From NCBI RefSeq assembly GCF_014655715.1, contig NZ_BNBM01000027.1, positions 1 to 64,000 on the forward strand: a stretch of DNA of 64,000 nt, given 5' to 3'. This document shows positions 34,083 through 44,837 of the stretch, one piece after another. The number at the start of each line of letters is the position of its first letter. Within the stretch, counting starts at the first letter, position 1. Origin of the DNA: Streptomyces lanatus. GTDB lineage: Bacteria > Actinomycetota > Actinomycetes > Streptomycetales > Streptomycetaceae. Below the pieces are notes generated by a model. That model worked only from the letters and a program-made list of their open reading frames with translations. It did no database searches and was not told the DNA's origin. Made by a program: the position numbers and the translations under genes.

Positions 34083-34633
34083 GCTGCACCCCCGACACCG
34101 ATCGGTGAACAGGAACCGCAACGAGCCGGCCCCGGTCGCCGCAGAGCTCGGCCATGTCGTTGATGTCGGAAATCGGCATGACCACCGGCCGTGACCGCAC
34201 GCCTGTCCGCGCGGCCTCTTAGCCTTGATCCACCGATCAATAGCCGGTCCAGAGCCTGGACATGAGGGTGCGGATGCCCTCTAACGTGTACATGCGAACC
34301 GGTGTGGGCAAAACCGCAGGTAGCTGACCTCGCCTCCTGCGTTGCCTGCCCGCGGCGCGGTGTTGATCAAGGGCTACGGGGCGTTCGCCTTGCCCATTTA
34401 CCCGCCCCACCGCGGGCGGTGAAGCCGCCCTGGGTCGCTGACCTGGGATGATTGGACTTCTTCAAGGTTCCATGTCACAGATCGAGAGAACACCCGCGAG
34501 AGACCACGGACCCCTGCCGGGGCCGTGTCCGATTCGCTCCTGCCCGCCGCCGTCCTGGTCGCGTTCGCGGCAGGCGCGGATGACCGTGGGGGCCCGTGCC
34601 TGCCGCGCTTCCGCTGGGTTGCATCCGCTCGGG
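34083..34633. other. Intergenic region without a recognisable gene
   Basis: About 550 bp between the lipid operon promoter and the truncated cutinase. Short frames exist, but none has a supported start, conserved motif or consistent codon bias. A GC-rich potential hairpin lies near 34405-34435. Nothing further is supported. Confidence 0.5.
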
Positions 34634-35188
34634 TTACAGCGGGCAGGTGATCTGGAAGACGACCGTGTTGGGGTCGTTGGGGGTTGGGCAGAGGAACTGG
34701 TCGTAGCGGGTGTCGTTGTCGACGAAGCGCTTCAGCCAGGAGACGCTGTACTGGGCGATCGTGGTGTTCGGGTCGGTGAAGGTGAAGTGGTCGGTGTCCT
34801 TGAGCACGATGAGTGACTTGTCGGGGGCGCTGACCAGCCCGTTGTAGAAGGGCAGGGCGAAGTCGTCGACGGAGGCGACGGTGTCACCGTCGGCGCCGAA
34901 GATCATGGTGGGGACCGTGATCCGGCTGGAGACGTCGCTGAGGTCCCAGGGTGCCAGCGGGATGGCCGCCTTGAGCGACGGGGTGCTCGCCGCGCTCTGC
35001 AGCGAGCCGCCGCCCATCGACCAGCCCATCAGCGCCAGCCGGCCGGGGTCGATCCGGTTCTTCACCGTGCTCTGGGCCGTCAGATAGGTGAGTGCGGCGA
35101 GTTGCTGCCTACTGCGGTCTGCGGGAAAGTCCCACAGCGCATTGGTGTTCAGGGTCATCACCACGAAGCCCTGGGAAGCCAGCCGGGG
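34634..35188 (-). pseudogene. 5'-truncated cutinase/PETase-like alpha/beta hydrolase
   Basis: The C-terminal two thirds of a secreted polyester hydrolase are present. PRLASQGFVVMTLNTNALWD leads to RLALMGWSMGGGSLQSAAST with the nucleophile Ser, then MIFGADGDTVAS with the Asp, and KDTDHFTFTD with the His. The end, FLCPTPNDPNTVVFQITCPL, has the two cysteines of the family's C-terminal disulfide. The signal peptide and first strands are missing. Homology stops at 35188, where an in-frame TGATGA begins and the IS607-type element starts. The matching 5' part is not found at the other end of the element, so a deletion accompanied or followed insertion. Confidence 0.75.
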
Positions 35189-37466
35189 TCATCAACTGCT
35201 CGCCTGCAAGGTCGATTGAGTGAGTGTAAGGCTGATCAGGGTTGTTACGTTCATGGCGTGAATCTGACCGAGTGGGCACGGGTGCAGGGCGTTCATCCTC
35301 AGACCGCGTACAAGTGGTTTCGTGAGGGGACGCTGCCGGTGCCTGCTCAGCGGGTCGGGCCGCGCACGATCCTGGTGAACATCGCGGCGAATGCGGCGCC
35401 TGAGGTTGTCGGTGGCGTCGGGTTGTATGCCCGTGTGTCCTCGCATGACCAGAAGCCTGATCTTGAGCGGCAGACGGCCAGGCTTGTCGGGTGGGCGGCC
35501 GAGGCCGGTCACCGCGTGGTGCGGGTGGAGTCAGAGGTCGGTTCCGGGATGAACGGGGCCCGCTCGAAGGCCCGTCGGTTGCTGGCCGATCCGGACGTGA
35601 CCACTGTGGTGGTGGAGCACAAGGACCGGCTCGGCCGGATGAACGTGGAGCTTGTTGAGGCTGCCCTGGCCGCGGCCGGCCGTCGCCTCGTTGTTCTGGA
35701 TGACGGTGAAGTCGAAGACGATCTGGTGCGGGACATGGTGGAGGTGCTGACGTCGTTCTGTGCCCGCCTGTACGGGCGCAGGTCGGCGAGGAACCGGGCG
35801 AAGGCCGCTCTTGAGGCGGCTGAGCATGGCTGAACCGAAGAAGAAGTTGCGGCAGATTTCGCGGCCGTTCGTCGCCGACGGCCCCACCGGCGTGAGTATC
35901 CGTGACCGTCTCAAGGGCCTGACCGGCGAGGATGAGAGGATCCTGCGTCTGGTCAGTGAGCACATGGGACGGCTGGCGTCGCTGGATCTGGCCCGCAGGT
36001 GCCGTGACGGACTGGAGCACTCCGCGGACACGTGGGCGGCCCGCAAGCGGGATCTGACCGTCCTGTCGTCGTCGCGGTGGGCCGGCTCGGTCACCTCCAA
36101 TACCCACGACCAGTGGGGCCTTTCCCGGCGTGCCCAGCACGCCCACCTGCAATCTCTGGGCGCAGGGATCAGCATGGTCCGGCACCGGCTGTCCCTCCCG
36201 GTCGGGGAGAAGGGCTCCCGGGGCAAGCCGGGCGGCTACCGGTCGAAACACGAGTGGTTTACGAAGACGCGTCGTCTGGCGATCCTGGAGGGCGAGTTCG
36301 AACGTGTCACCGCCGCCCGGGAGGCCGGGAAGGTCTCCATCGTGCGGGGCGGCCGGAAGCTGCTCAACAACCGGCACAACCTGGCCGCCGCGCACCTGAC
36401 CGCCGAACAGTGGCGGGACCGCTGGGACGCTGCCCGCTGGTTCCTCACGGCCGACGGAGAGTCCGGCAAACGCTTGGGGAACGAGACGATCCGCGTCACC
36501 CTCGACGGCGAGATCAGCATCAAACTCCCGGCCCCGCTCGCCGAGTACGCGAACGCCCCACGCGGCCGCTACGTCCTGGCCGCGAAGGTGACCTTCCCGC
36601 ACCGGGGCGACGAATGGCGCGACCGGATCGAGGGCAACCGGGCCGTCGCCTACCGCATCCACTACGACGTGGAGCGCGGACGCTGGTACCTGGACGCCTC
36701 CTGGACCCGCAAAGAACTTCCGGTCGTCCCCCTGGACGCACTTCGGGCCGGCGGTGTGATCGGCGTCGACATGAACGCCGACCACCTCGCCGCGTGGCGG
36801 CTGGACACCCACGGAAACCCGACCGGCAACCCGCGCCGCTTCGACTACGACCTCACCGGCACCGCACCCCACCGCGACGCCCAGCTCCGCCACGCCCTCA
36901 CCCGGCTCCTGCACTGGGCCAAGGCCACCGGCGCTGCGGCCATCGCGATCGAAGACCTCGACTTCACCGACTCCACAACCCGGGAGAAACACGGCCGCAA
37001 GAAACGGTTCCGGCAGCTCATCTCCGGCGTCCCCACCAGCAAACTCCGCGCACGCCTGCTGTCGATGTGCGCGGAGACCGGGATCGGCGTGATCGCTGTC
37101 GATCCCGCCTACACCAGCCTCTGGGGCGGCCAGCACTGGCAAAAGCCCCTGACCACACCGAAGCGCCCCGTCACCCGCCACCAGGCGGCAGGCGTGGCGA
37201 TCGCGCGACGCGCCCTCGGACACCGGATCAGGCGACGGACGGCACCGCCCCGCCAGCACCAGAGCGATGCTGGCGGGCATCGGACCGCCCAGGCCCGACC
37301 CGGCGACCGGAGGCGTGAGGGAAACCGCCCCCGCGTACCCGGACCACGGACACGATCCGACGGAGCCGAACGCGGCAGGAACGCGGCAACCCAGAACACC
37401 CAAAACCGTTCGGGGTGTTCGGCTGAGTACGAGTTCTGGCAACAGGACTCACTCCCACTCAGTCGG
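35189..37466 (+). mobile_element. IS607-type insertion element (tnpA-tnpB)
   Basis: An element of about 2.28 kb carries a serine recombinase gene and an overlapping tnpB gene. The left limit is set by the break in the cutinase frame at 35188. The right limit is set by the break in a flavin monooxygenase frame at about 37467. No terminal inverted repeats are apparent, as expected for IS607, which inserts at short GG-type targets. Because the flanks belong to different genes, the locus has rearranged since insertion. A guide RNA, if made, would be expected to overlap the 3' end of tnpB. Confidence 0.7.
35258..35833 (+). CDS. tnpA: IS607-family serine recombinase/transposase TnpA
   Basis: A 191-residue protein. 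The N-terminal MerR-like HTH (LTEWARVQGVHPQTAYKWFR, EGTLPVPAQRVGPRTILV) binds DNA. The serine-resolvase catalytic domain begins GLYARVSSHDQKPDLERQ, with the nucleophile serine in RVSS. VVVEHKDRLGRMNVELVEA and the tail FCARLYGRRSARNRAKAALE are typical of IS607 transposases. GTG 35258 is the only start giving the normal HTH. It overlaps tnpB by 8 bases. Confidence 0.88.
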   Translation: MNLTEWARVQGVHPQTAYKWFREGTLPVPAQRVGPRTILVNIAANAAPEVVGGVGLYARVSSHDQKPDLERQTARLVGWAAEAGHRVVRVESEVGSGMNGARSKARRLLADPDVTTVVVEHKDRLGRMNVELVEAALAAAGRRLVVLDDGEVEDDLVRDMVEVLTSFCARLYGRRSARNRAKAALEAAEHG

Positions 37467-37469
37467 TAG
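35826..37469 (+). CDS. tnpB: TnpB-family RuvC nuclease/OrfB, actinobacterial zinc-knuckle-less variant
   Basis: A 547-residue protein. The N-terminal 300 residues are the recognition/wedge region. The RuvC-like fold has GVIGVDMNADHLAAW (first Asp), then AIAIEDLDF (Glu) and VIAVDPAYTSLWG. Typical TnpBs follow this last motif with CxxC...CxxC and a third Asp in a D.NAA helix. Here neither cysteine pair is present, and the corresponding helix reads VTRHQAAGVAIARRALG. Cleavage activity is therefore uncertain: the third metal ligand may be moved or absent. ATG 35826 overlaps tnpA. RNA-guided nuclease function is established for canonical TnpB, not for this variant. Confidence 0.82.
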   Translation: MAEPKKKLRQISRPFVADGPTGVSIRDRLKGLTGEDERILRLVSEHMGRLASLDLARRCRDGLEHSADTWAARKRDLTVLSSSRWAGSVTSNTHDQWGLSRRAQHAHLQSLGAGISMVRHRLSLPVGEKGSRGKPGGYRSKHEWFTKTRRLAILEGEFERVTAAREAGKVSIVRGGRKLLNNRHNLAAAHLTAEQWRDRWDAARWFLTADGESGKRLGNETIRVTLDGEISIKLPAPLAEYANAPRGRYVLAAKVTFPHRGDEWRDRIEGNRAVAYRIHYDVERGRWYLDASWTRKELPVVPLDALRAGGVIGVDMNADHLAAWRLDTHGNPTGNPRRFDYDLTGTAPHRDAQLRHALTRLLHWAKATGAAAIAIEDLDFTDSTTREKHGRKKRFRQLISGVPTSKLRARLLSMCAETGIGVIAVDPAYTSLWGGQHWQKPLTTPKRPVTRHQAAGVAIARRALGHRIRRRTAPPRQHQSDAGGHRTAQARPGDRRREGNRPRVPGPRTRSDGAERGRNAATQNTQNRSGCSAEYEFWQQDSLPLSR

Positions 37470-37797
37470 GAACGGTACGCCGATGGCTTCCTGGGTCCAG
37501 TGGTGCAGTCCGCGTAGTGCGCGGCGGGCTGCCGGGTGGTGCGCGAAGAAACGGTGGAGACCCGGAGGGAGGAGGTAGTCAGGTTTCAGAAGCACCCACT
37601 GCGGTGTGCTCTGGAAGACGTCGACATGGGTCGCCTTCGGCTGGATCTCGGGCAGGAACTGCACGGTGGAAGCTCCGGTGCCCACCACTGCGACACGCTG
37701 TCCGGTCAAGTCGACCTCGTGGTTCCAACGGGCGGAGTGGAAGGCGGTGCCGGGGAAGGTGTCAAGGCCGGGGATGTCAGGATGGCGTACCTGCATG
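37467..37797 (-). pseudogene. Flavin-containing monooxygenase, N-terminal/middle fragment
   Basis: About 110 residues on the minus strand read HPDIPGLDTFPGTAFHSARW, the second dinucleotide-binding motif RVAVVGTGASTVQFLPEIQ, then VDVFQSTPQWVLLKPDYLLP and HHWTQEAIGVPFL. This is the middle of a Baeyer-Villiger/FMO-type monooxygenase. It lacks the FAD-binding N-terminus and ends at the IS607 boundary. The logical continuation (RHPRLLRPLEALARFYL) is found on the opposite strand from 37965, so the gene has been split by inversion. Confidence 0.72.
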
Positions 37798-37829
37798 CTA
37801 ATCGCGGCGGCTTGTGCGAACATCCGCAA

Positions 37830-37964
37830 GCAGGACGCCACTGAGACGTCGCTCCCACGGCGCGGCCTGCACCGCGCCTTCGCCCGCGCGATGCTGCGCA
37901 CCGCCGTCAGCAAGGTCCATCAGGACCTGAGGATCTGGAGCACCAAAGGCTACGAGCCCCGACC
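37830..37964 (+). pseudogene. Possible C-terminal scrap of a Rieske-type oxygenase
   Basis: The stretch ending AVSKVHQDLRIWSTKGYEPR resembles the DVRIW.HK.Y.PRP segment near the C-terminus of Rieske oxygenases of the KshA kind. It is fused in frame to the flavin monooxygenase C-terminal half that follows. It is too short for a firm call. Confidence 0.3.
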
Positions 37965-38733
37965 CCTGCGTCACCCCCGCCTGCTGCGGCCCTTGGAGGC
38001 CCTGGCCCGCTTCTACCTGCGTACCTCGGTACGGGACCGCGCCCTGCGGCGGGCTCTTACTCCCGACTACCGCTTGGGCGGCCGCCGCCTGATCACCTCC
38101 GGCACCTACTCCGCCGCCCTCACCCGGCCCAACGTGCGGCTGCATCCCACCCGCGTGACCGCCGTGGAGGGCTCCGACGTCATCGGCGCCGACGGCACCC
38201 GTACTCGCGCCGACATCATCGTCCTGGCGACCGGATTCCGCATCGGTGACCTCCCCTTGGCCCCCCAACTGCACGGCATCGACGGCACGTTGGCCCAGAC
38301 GTGGGCCGACAGCCGTCGCGCCTACCTGGGTACCAGCGTCAGCGGATACCCCAACCCTTTCCTGCTCATCGGCCCGAATCTGCTTACCGGGACCACCGCC
38401 GTCCCCACCATCCTCGAAGCCCAACTCCGCTCCATCACCACCGCCCTCAACCACCTGCGTACCAGCAGGGCGTCCGCACTGGATGTCAAGCCCGAGGCAG
38501 CCCGCCAGCAGGCCCTGCATGAGGCGCTGCGCAACACCGTCTACAACACCACCGGTGGCACCGCCTACTACTTCGGCCTCCCGGGCATCAACACCTTCTG
38601 CTGGCCTTGGTCGACCGCCGGGCTCGTCAAGCGCCTGCACTCCTTCGACCCGGACGTCTACACCTGGAGGCTGCCACTCCCGACCCAGGCCGGCGCCGAG
38701 CGGGATGGTCTGCCCGCCCACCGGTCGGGCTGA
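37965..38733 (+). pseudogene. Flavin-containing monooxygenase, C-terminal half
   Basis: About 255 residues beginning HPRLLRPLEALARFYLRTSV, with LTPDYRLGGRRLITSGTY, then RADIIVLATGFRIGD (the ATG motif typical of FMO/BVMO) and a C-terminal NPFLLIGPNLLTG segment ending in WSTAGLVKRLHSFDPDVY. It lacks both dinucleotide-binding motifs. The complementary part lies inverted at 37467-37797. A chimeric frame continues upstream but has no recognisable domain, so function is unlikely. Confidence 0.7.
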
Positions 38734-38784
38734 CGCTGGTGGGCGTCACGGTCGATGCGCTCCTAGGTGGCCACCGAGGAATTT

Positions 38785-38929
38785 CCTCGGCGAAGCCGGT
38801 GAGGAAGTCGGAGTTCTTCAGCACATCAAGCAGCTCCAGGGCGCCCCAACCCCGTACGACTTCGTCCTTGAGGGCCCGCAGGCCGCTGGGCTCAGCCAGA
38901 GGCTCCAGCTTCGGGAGGTGGTCCACGGC
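38785..38929 (-). pseudogene. Tn3-family transposase fragment
   Basis: About 48 residues, PKLEPLAEPSGLRALKDEVV, then RGWGALELLDVLKNSDFLTG and FAEEIP, match the conserved LPEPANL..L...V..RWG...LLD.LKE.D.R.GFT region of Tn3-family transposases. Nothing of the catalytic DDE parts remains. It lies between the rearranged monooxygenase and the urease operon. Confidence 0.6.
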
Positions 38930-39031
38930 TCGCCCTTGCGAGGCGAGATCCCTGGCTTGGCGCGGGGCGCGGAGGCCCGGGACTGGCCTGCCGATGTGGT
39001 CCGCCGCCCGGTTAACGGCAGGCCGTCCGCG

Positions 39032-39917
39032 CTACTGTCCGAGGGCGTGTGTGAGGGCTTCGTCGAGCAGTTCCCGCAGGGTCGAGGACGTTGGTGCGAC
39101 GGCGGTGGCGAGCAGGGCCGGGCCGCCGGCCAGTGGTGCGAGGACGGCGCACCCCTCCCGGGAGCGTGGGCGGAGCAGGATGGGGCTGCGCCGCATGCTC
39201 ATCTGCGGGTCGACGAGCAGGAGTTGGCCGACGGCACGGTGTCCGTGCAGGATGGCCGGGCCGTCCCAGCCGGGCTCCGGGTCCCCGTACGCCGTTTGCT
39301 GGTCGAGCAGCGGTCTTCCGGCACGGTGGACAAGGAGTCGGCTGACGAGGTGGCCGGGATCCTCGTTGGCCCGGCCCAGAAGCTGTTCTTCCCGCAGCAA
39401 CAGGCGTGCAGTGGAGGCGAGTTCGACCGTGCAGGTCTGCCGGAGGTTGCTGTCGGCAGCGCTGATCAGCGGCTGGGGCAGCCAGCGCAGGCTGGCGTGT
39501 TCCCCGACGGTGAGCCGTACGTCGTAGGTGGCCGGGGCGGTGGTAGGGCCGCGCAGGGCGAGTGTGGCGGCGGCCGTCGTGACCTCCAGGGCGGCCCGGT
39601 CTCCGGCGGTGACGTCGATGGTGAGCCGGTCGCCGCCGAGGGGGCGCTCATCGCGCCGATGATCCCGACCTTGGCGTGGTTTTTGTCGGTGCGCAGGCGT
39701 CGGAGGTGGAACGGGCCGTCGCTGAGTAGCCGCGGGAGCGTGGTGACGCGTCCGTTGTGGCTGGCGTGGATGCGGGCTGTGGCGCATACCCCGTGCGGGT
39801 GCCCGGCGGGTTCCTCGGTGGCGGAGGGGGCTCCGGTCACCGCTGCCCCAGCGGCTGGCCCCGGTGAAGGTGGCGGTGCTGCCGCTGTCCGGTCCGCGAT
39901 GAGTTGTGCGGTGGGGC

Positions 39918-39921
<4 letters not shown>
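39032..39921 (-). pseudogene. ureD: Urease accessory protein UreD with one-base frameshift
   Basis: The N-terminal frame from ATG 39921 (overlapping the ureG stop as ATGA) gives LPRLLSDGPFHLRRLRTDKN, then HAKVGIIGAMSAP, a UreD hallmark. The remainder, LGGDRLTIDVTAGDRAALEV through to the C-terminus, lies in another frame. The break is at a run of five C residues near 39638-39646, where a sixth C would restore GAMSAPLGGDRL. The span is 890 bp, not a multiple of three, with no other damage. UreD is a chaperone needed, with UreF and UreG, for nickel insertion. Either the urease is inactive, the frame is rescued by slippage, or the base is a sequencing error. Confidence 0.8.
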
Positions 39922-40613
<692 letters not shown>

Positions 40614-40642
40614 GCAGGACTCCAGGTGGGCAGGGAGGGGTG

Positions 40643-41317
40643 TCAGGAGGCGAAGAGCCGGACGGTCCAGGCGGCGTGCTGTTCGCCGGTGATGTCCAGC
40701 AGTGGTGAGGACGCCGACGGCAGGGCGTCGACGCCCTCGGCGGTGGCGCGGTCCGCGGCCCGGGCGGCGGCCGTGGCGACGGCGTCGAGGTCGGTGCTGA
40801 GGTGGGCCAGCAGGCTCGAGGCGTCGAGCGGGTCGAGGCTGAGCAGGCGCACTGCCGCGGTGGCTGGGCCGCTGGCGTTCTCGTATGCGGCGGCGTAGGC
40901 GGCGTCCAGTGGGGTGAGCCCGGCGGCCCGGGCGGCCAGGCCCAGCACGATCGGCTGGTGGGCGCCCTGGGGACGTGCGGCGGCCAGCCGTTCCAGGTCT
41001 TTGGAGGGGAAGGTGGCACGAGCTGCGCGCATCATCTGCCGGCCGAGTCGGCGGGCGACGGCGCGCAGCGCGGGGGCGGGGGTGCGGGCGTCTGCTGCGT
41101 CGTCGAGCAGCAGCGGGTTGACTCCGGCGGCGGCTGCGGCGGCCAGGCCGGCCGTGGTCAGGCCGGTGGTGTGTAGACGGCCGCGGCAGAATGTCTGAAG
41201 GCTGTCGGTGTCGTGTACGGCTTGGTGGGCGATGGCGGCCTCGATGCCGCCGGAGTGGGCGTGGCCTCCGGCGGGGAAGCGGCCGTCGGCCAGCAGGAGC
41301 AGGGCTGCACGGCTCAT
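40643..41317 (-). CDS. ureF: Urease accessory protein UreF
   Basis: A 224-residue all-helical protein that, with UreD (UreH) and UreG, assembles the nickel centre. [20 protein letters not shown] at the N-terminus is the UreF signature, and [20 protein letters not shown] occurs late. It lies 120 bp downstream of ureC on the same strand. No ureE gene is present, which is usual for Streptomyces urease operons. Confidence 0.9.
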   Translation of the reverse strand: MSRAALLLLADGRFPAGGHAHSGGIEAAIAHQAVHDTDSLQTFCRGRLHTTGLTTAGLAAAAAAGVNPLLLDDAADARTPAPALRAVARRLGRQMMRAARATFPSKDLERLAAARPQGAHQPIVLGLAARAAGLTPLDAAYAAAYENASGPATAAVRLLSLDPLDASSLLAHLSTDLDAVATAAARAADRATAEGVDALPSASSPLLDITGEQHAAWTVRLFAS

Positions 41318-41437
41318 GGGTGAGCGGCTGCCTTTCGCAGGGTCGGAAGCGATGCCGAGCGTCGGCGGGCGCGGCCTGCCCGCCTCGGGTGCCCGGCCGC
41401 GGAGCTGGTGCTCCGGCGGCCGGGCAGAGAGCGGCTT

Positions 41438-43477
41438 TTAGAACAGGAAGTACCGCTGTGCCAGGGGTACTTCGGTGACGTAGGAGCGCGGCACCGTCGC
41501 ACCATTGAGTTCGGTGCGGGTGTCAGTCGTGGTCGCACCGCCGATCGTGACCTCGAAGCTGTTGTGGTCGACTTCGAGGCTGTCGGGCACGGTGTCGTTC
41601 AGTTTCATGTCGGCCTTCGTGACGTGCCGGGTGCTGGTGATGTCCACGAAGTCCTTGTCGAGACCGAGACCCGGATTGCTGCTGGTGCCGTCTCCGTTGA
41701 GTTTGTCGGCCACGCCCAGAGCGACGAAGTTCACCGAGTTGCGTCCCGGGGAGCGGCCGGTGGAGCCCCAGACCGGGCGCGGCTGGTAGGGCTGCGGCGT
41801 GGGGATCGAAGCGTTGGCGTCGCCGACCTGTGCGTACGCGAGCTGGCCGCCCTTGAGGAGCATGTGCGGTTTGACGCCGAAGAACTTCGGCTCCCACAGC
41901 ACCAGGTCGGCGAGCTTCCCCGTCTGCACGGAGCCGACGTAGCCGTCGATGCCATGCGTGATCGCCGGGTTGATCGTGTACTTGGCGACGTACCGGCGCG
42001 CCCGGAAGTTGTCGTTCGGCTGCTTCTGCTGGTCGTTGAAGGAGTGGTTGGTGTCGTCGGTGATCGGGCGGACCTTGGCGGCGTCGAGGTCTTCCTTCAG
42101 CGGCCCGTAGCGGCTCTTCATGACGTGCGCGGTCTGCCAGGTACGCGTGATCATCTCGCCGATGCGGCCCATCGCCTGGGCGTCGGAGGACATCATGGAG
42201 ATGGCGCCCATGTCGTGCAGGAGGTCCTCCGCGGCCATCGTGGACGGCCTGATCCGGGAGTCGGCGAAGGCAATGTCCGCCGGAATATCCGGGTTGAGGT
42301 GATGGCACACGATCATCATGTCGACGTGCTCCTTGACGGTGTTGACCGTCAAAGGACGCGTCGGGTTGGTCGAGGCGGGCAGTACATTCGGTTCCTTGAC
42401 CAGCTCGATCATGTCCGGCGCGTGACCGCCGCCGGCACCCTCGACATGGAAGACGTGGATGGCGCGTGCCTTCTTCGGCGTGAACTTGCCCCCGGCGTCC
42501 CGGCCGTCGCCGGTGAAGGCGGCCCGCGTGCTCTCCAGAAACCCTGACTCGTTCAGCGAGTCGGCGTGCAGAGCGAGCTGGACACCGCGCTCTTCACACA
42601 CGTCCAGGGCCCGGTCGATCACCGCGGGCGTAGCGCCCCAGTCCTCGTGGATCTTGAGGCCGCAGACACCGGCGTCCACCTGTGCGTTGAGCTCGTGCTC
42701 GTTCATCGTGCTGCCCTTGCCGAGCAGACCGATATTGACCGGGAACTCATCCAGCGCCTCGAAGACCCGCCTGATGTGCCACGCGCCCGGGGTCACGGTG
42801 GTGGCCTTACTGCCCTCGGCCGGTCCCGTGCCGCCGCCGATCAGGGTGGTCACACCCGAGGCCAGAGCCTCGTGGATCTCCCCGGGGCAGATGAAGTGGA
42901 CATGGGTGTCCACACCACCCGCGGTGAGGATTCGCCCATTGCCGGAGATGACCTCGGTGCTCGGCCCGATGACGAAGTTCGTCGGCGTCACCGGCGGGAC
43001 TTGCTTCGCGGGCCCACGATCCGGCATCTCGAAGCTCGTGATCTTGTCCATCGTCTCGGGGTTGTATGCCTTGCCGATGGCGGTGATCCGGCCGTCGCGG
43101 ATGCCGATGTCGGCCTTGACCACGCCCCACCAGTCGAGGATCAGCGCGCCCGTGATGACTGTGTCCACCGGCTCGTGGCCCGTGGCCGTGCCCGTGCCGT
43201 CCTTCCCGTCCCGGGCGAGATGCGACATCCCCATCGACTCGCGGATCACCTTGCCGCCGCCGAAGACCATCTCATTGCCGCTGTACGAAGGACCGCCGCT
43301 CCAGTCGGCCTCGATCTCCAGCGTGAGATCGGTGTCGGCGAGACGGACCCGGTCCCGCGTGGTCGGCCCGTACAGCGTGGTGTAATCCGCCCGCGTCAGT
43401 TCGTTACTCGGCTTCGGCGGTCGGCCCTCCACGGGCTTCGGCGCCTGGCTGGGGACCTGTCCCTGCGGAGTACTCAT
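41438..43477 (-). CDS. ureC: Urease alpha subunit, extended form
   Basis: A 679-residue catalytic subunit, against about 570 for common UreC proteins. Nickel and active-site segments are complete: [12 protein letters not shown] (two His), [13 protein letters not shown] (the carbamylated Lys), [12 protein letters not shown] (His), [15 protein letters not shown] (His), [12 protein letters not shown] (flap His) and [14 protein letters not shown] (Asp). Extra length lies in inserts such as [18 protein letters not shown]-type residues near 130, and in the C-terminal region containing [16 protein letters not shown] and [13 protein letters not shown]. Start ATG 43477 overlaps the ureAB stop (ATGA). 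Confidence 0.93.
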   Translation of the reverse strand: MSTPQGQVPSQAPKPVEGRPPKPSNELTRADYTTLYGPTTRDRVRLADTDLTLEIEADWSGGPSYSGNEMVFGGGKVIRESMGMSHLARDGKDGTGTATGHEPVDTVITGALILDWWGVVKADIGIRDGRITAIGKAYNPETMDKITSFEMPDRGPAKQVPPVTPTNFVIGPSTEVISGNGRILTAGGVDTHVHFICPGEIHEALASGVTTLIGGGTGPAEGSKATTVTPGAWHIRRVFEALDEFPVNIGLLGKGSTMNEHELNAQVDAGVCGLKIHEDWGATPAVIDRALDVCEERGVQLALHADSLNESGFLESTRAAFTGDGRDAGGKFTPKKARAIHVFHVEGAGGGHAPDMIELVKEPNVLPASTNPTRPLTVNTVKEHVDMMIVCHHLNPDIPADIAFADSRIRPSTMAAEDLLHDMGAISMMSSDAQAMGRIGEMITRTWQTAHVMKSRYGPLKEDLDAAKVRPITDDTNHSFNDQQKQPNDNFRARRYVAKYTINPAITHGIDGYVGSVQTGKLADLVLWEPKFFGVKPHMLLKGGQLAYAQVGDANASIPTPQPYQPRPVWGSTGRSPGRNSVNFVALGVADKLNGDGTSSNPGLGLDKDFVDITSTRHVTKADMKLNDTVPDSLEVDHNSFEVTIGGATTTDTRTELNGATVPRSYVTEVPLAQRYFLF

Positions 43478-44427
43478 CGCACCATGCCTTCGCGTAGTCC
43501 CTGGATCTTGGTCAGGTCGCTGGTGTTGCCGCCGCCGGCCGTGACTGCACCCTGGATCTGCACCAGCTCCACACAGCACTCGTCGCCCGGTTCGAAGCGC
43601 ACGGACGTGCCCGCGGCGATGTTGAGCCGTCGGCCCTTCGCCGCCTCGCAGTTCCACAGACTGCGGTCATCCGGGACTGTCTGACCGGCAGGGACCTCGA
43701 TGCTGACGACCTTGAGCCCCGGGTTGACCTCGGCGAAGTGATAGTGGGAGGCGACCTGAATAGGACGGTCCGACTCGTTCTTCACCTTGATCTTCGTCCT
43801 GCCCGGCCCCGGCAAAGCGGTGGCATCCCCCTGCAGGCTGACGCCCTGCGCGTCCCCGTCGAGGTGCACATTGAAGTAGATCGCGTCGTACCGGGCAGCT
43901 GTGTCGTCCTCGTCGCAGCACACAGGCGAGGTGCCGCTGTCATCGCAGTCGACCGGGGAGCCTGGCTTGCGGAGCGGCTGGGGGTGCTCGACCTTGCCCG
44001 GGGAGACCTCGCTCTCCTCTGTGCCCTCCGGGATGGGGTCGTGGATGGTGACCAGCTTGGTGCCGTCCGGGAAGGTGGCCTCCACCTGGACGTTCTTGAT
44101 CATCTCCGTAACGCCGTCCATCACCTCGTCACGGGTGAACAACTGCCGGCCCGAGTCCATGATGTCGCTGACCGTCTTGCCGTCGCGCGCCGCCTCAAAG
44201 ACGTGCACGGTCAGCAGGGCCATCACTTCGGGGTAGTTCAGGCGCAGCCCGCGGTCGCGGCGCCTTTGTGCAACGTCGGCCGCGACATGGATCAACAGGC
44301 GCTCCCGCTCATGCGGAGTCAAATGCACGATGAGCCACTTCTCTTGGTCGGACAGTGCATGCGGCCAGGCATGCCGGAGATCACGAACAGGTTCCCCCAG
44401 GCCGGCAACCGGGCGCCCTTCGATCAT
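43474..44427 (-). CDS. ureAB: Fused urease gamma-beta subunit, divergent
   Basis: A 317-residue fusion. Residues about 35-135 are the gamma subunit ([60 protein letters not shown], ending TIHDPIP). After a linker of about 60 residues containing SPVCCDEDD, the beta subunit appears ([20 protein letters not shown], then [17 protein letters not shown]). Compared with ordinary UreB there is an insertion between EVNPGL and the RLNI strand ([17 protein letters not shown]), and the C-terminus ends without the usual YGFN-type motif. First gene of the operon; the start has no strong ribosome-binding site. Confidence 0.88.
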   Translation of the reverse strand: MIEGRPVAGLGEPVRDLRHAWPHALSDQEKWLIVHLTPHERERLLIHVAADVAQRRRDRGLRLNYPEVMALLTVHVFEAARDGKTVSDIMDSGRQLFTRDEVMDGVTEMIKNVQVEATFPDGTKLVTIHDPIPEGTEESEVSPGKVEHPQPLRKPGSPVDCDDSGTSPVCCDEDDTAARYDAIYFNVHLDGDAQGVSLQGDATALPGPGRTKIKVKNESDRPIQVASHYHFAEVNPGLKVVSIEVPAGQTVPDDRSLWNCEAAKGRRLNIAAGTSVRFEPGDECCVELVQIQGAVTAGGGNTSDLTKIQGLREGMVR

Positions 44428-44837
44428 CAGCGGGCAAGATCAGCTAAAGCGACCAAACAGCAGATAAACCACACCACCTGATGAAACCGCGCAACATGAC
44501 ACTCATCCGGCCCTCGACGTGCCGCTCAGTGAGCTGGACGAGGAGCGGTCACTGGCAGCAGCGGAGACCACAGACCCCAAGCCGACTCGCCCATCACGGC
44601 CCTTGAACCTCGGCCATGGCCTTGAGCTCGGCGACCATTCCATCGACATCCTTTCCCGCGTCTGCTCTGAGGCAGCCGGGCGGGTGGTTCGGGTCGACTC
44701 GTCCAACAGGACGGCGTGCAGCTGGCGCCAGGCCGTCGCCCCGGAGCGGCCCACGGTCTCCGCGGGGACATCTCGATCGCGCCGCTCGCCTTCGTGTGCT
44801 GTTGTGCTCGGCTGGGATCAGGTTCGGGGTGTTGCGT
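44428..44837. other. Intergenic region upstream of the urease operon
   Basis: About 410 bp between the ureAB start and the helicase remnant. It should contain the urease promoter, but no clear hexamers, operator or riboswitch was seen. A minus-strand frame ends DVDGMVAELKAMAEVQGP and may be a gene scrap, without a recognised family. Confidence 0.4.
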
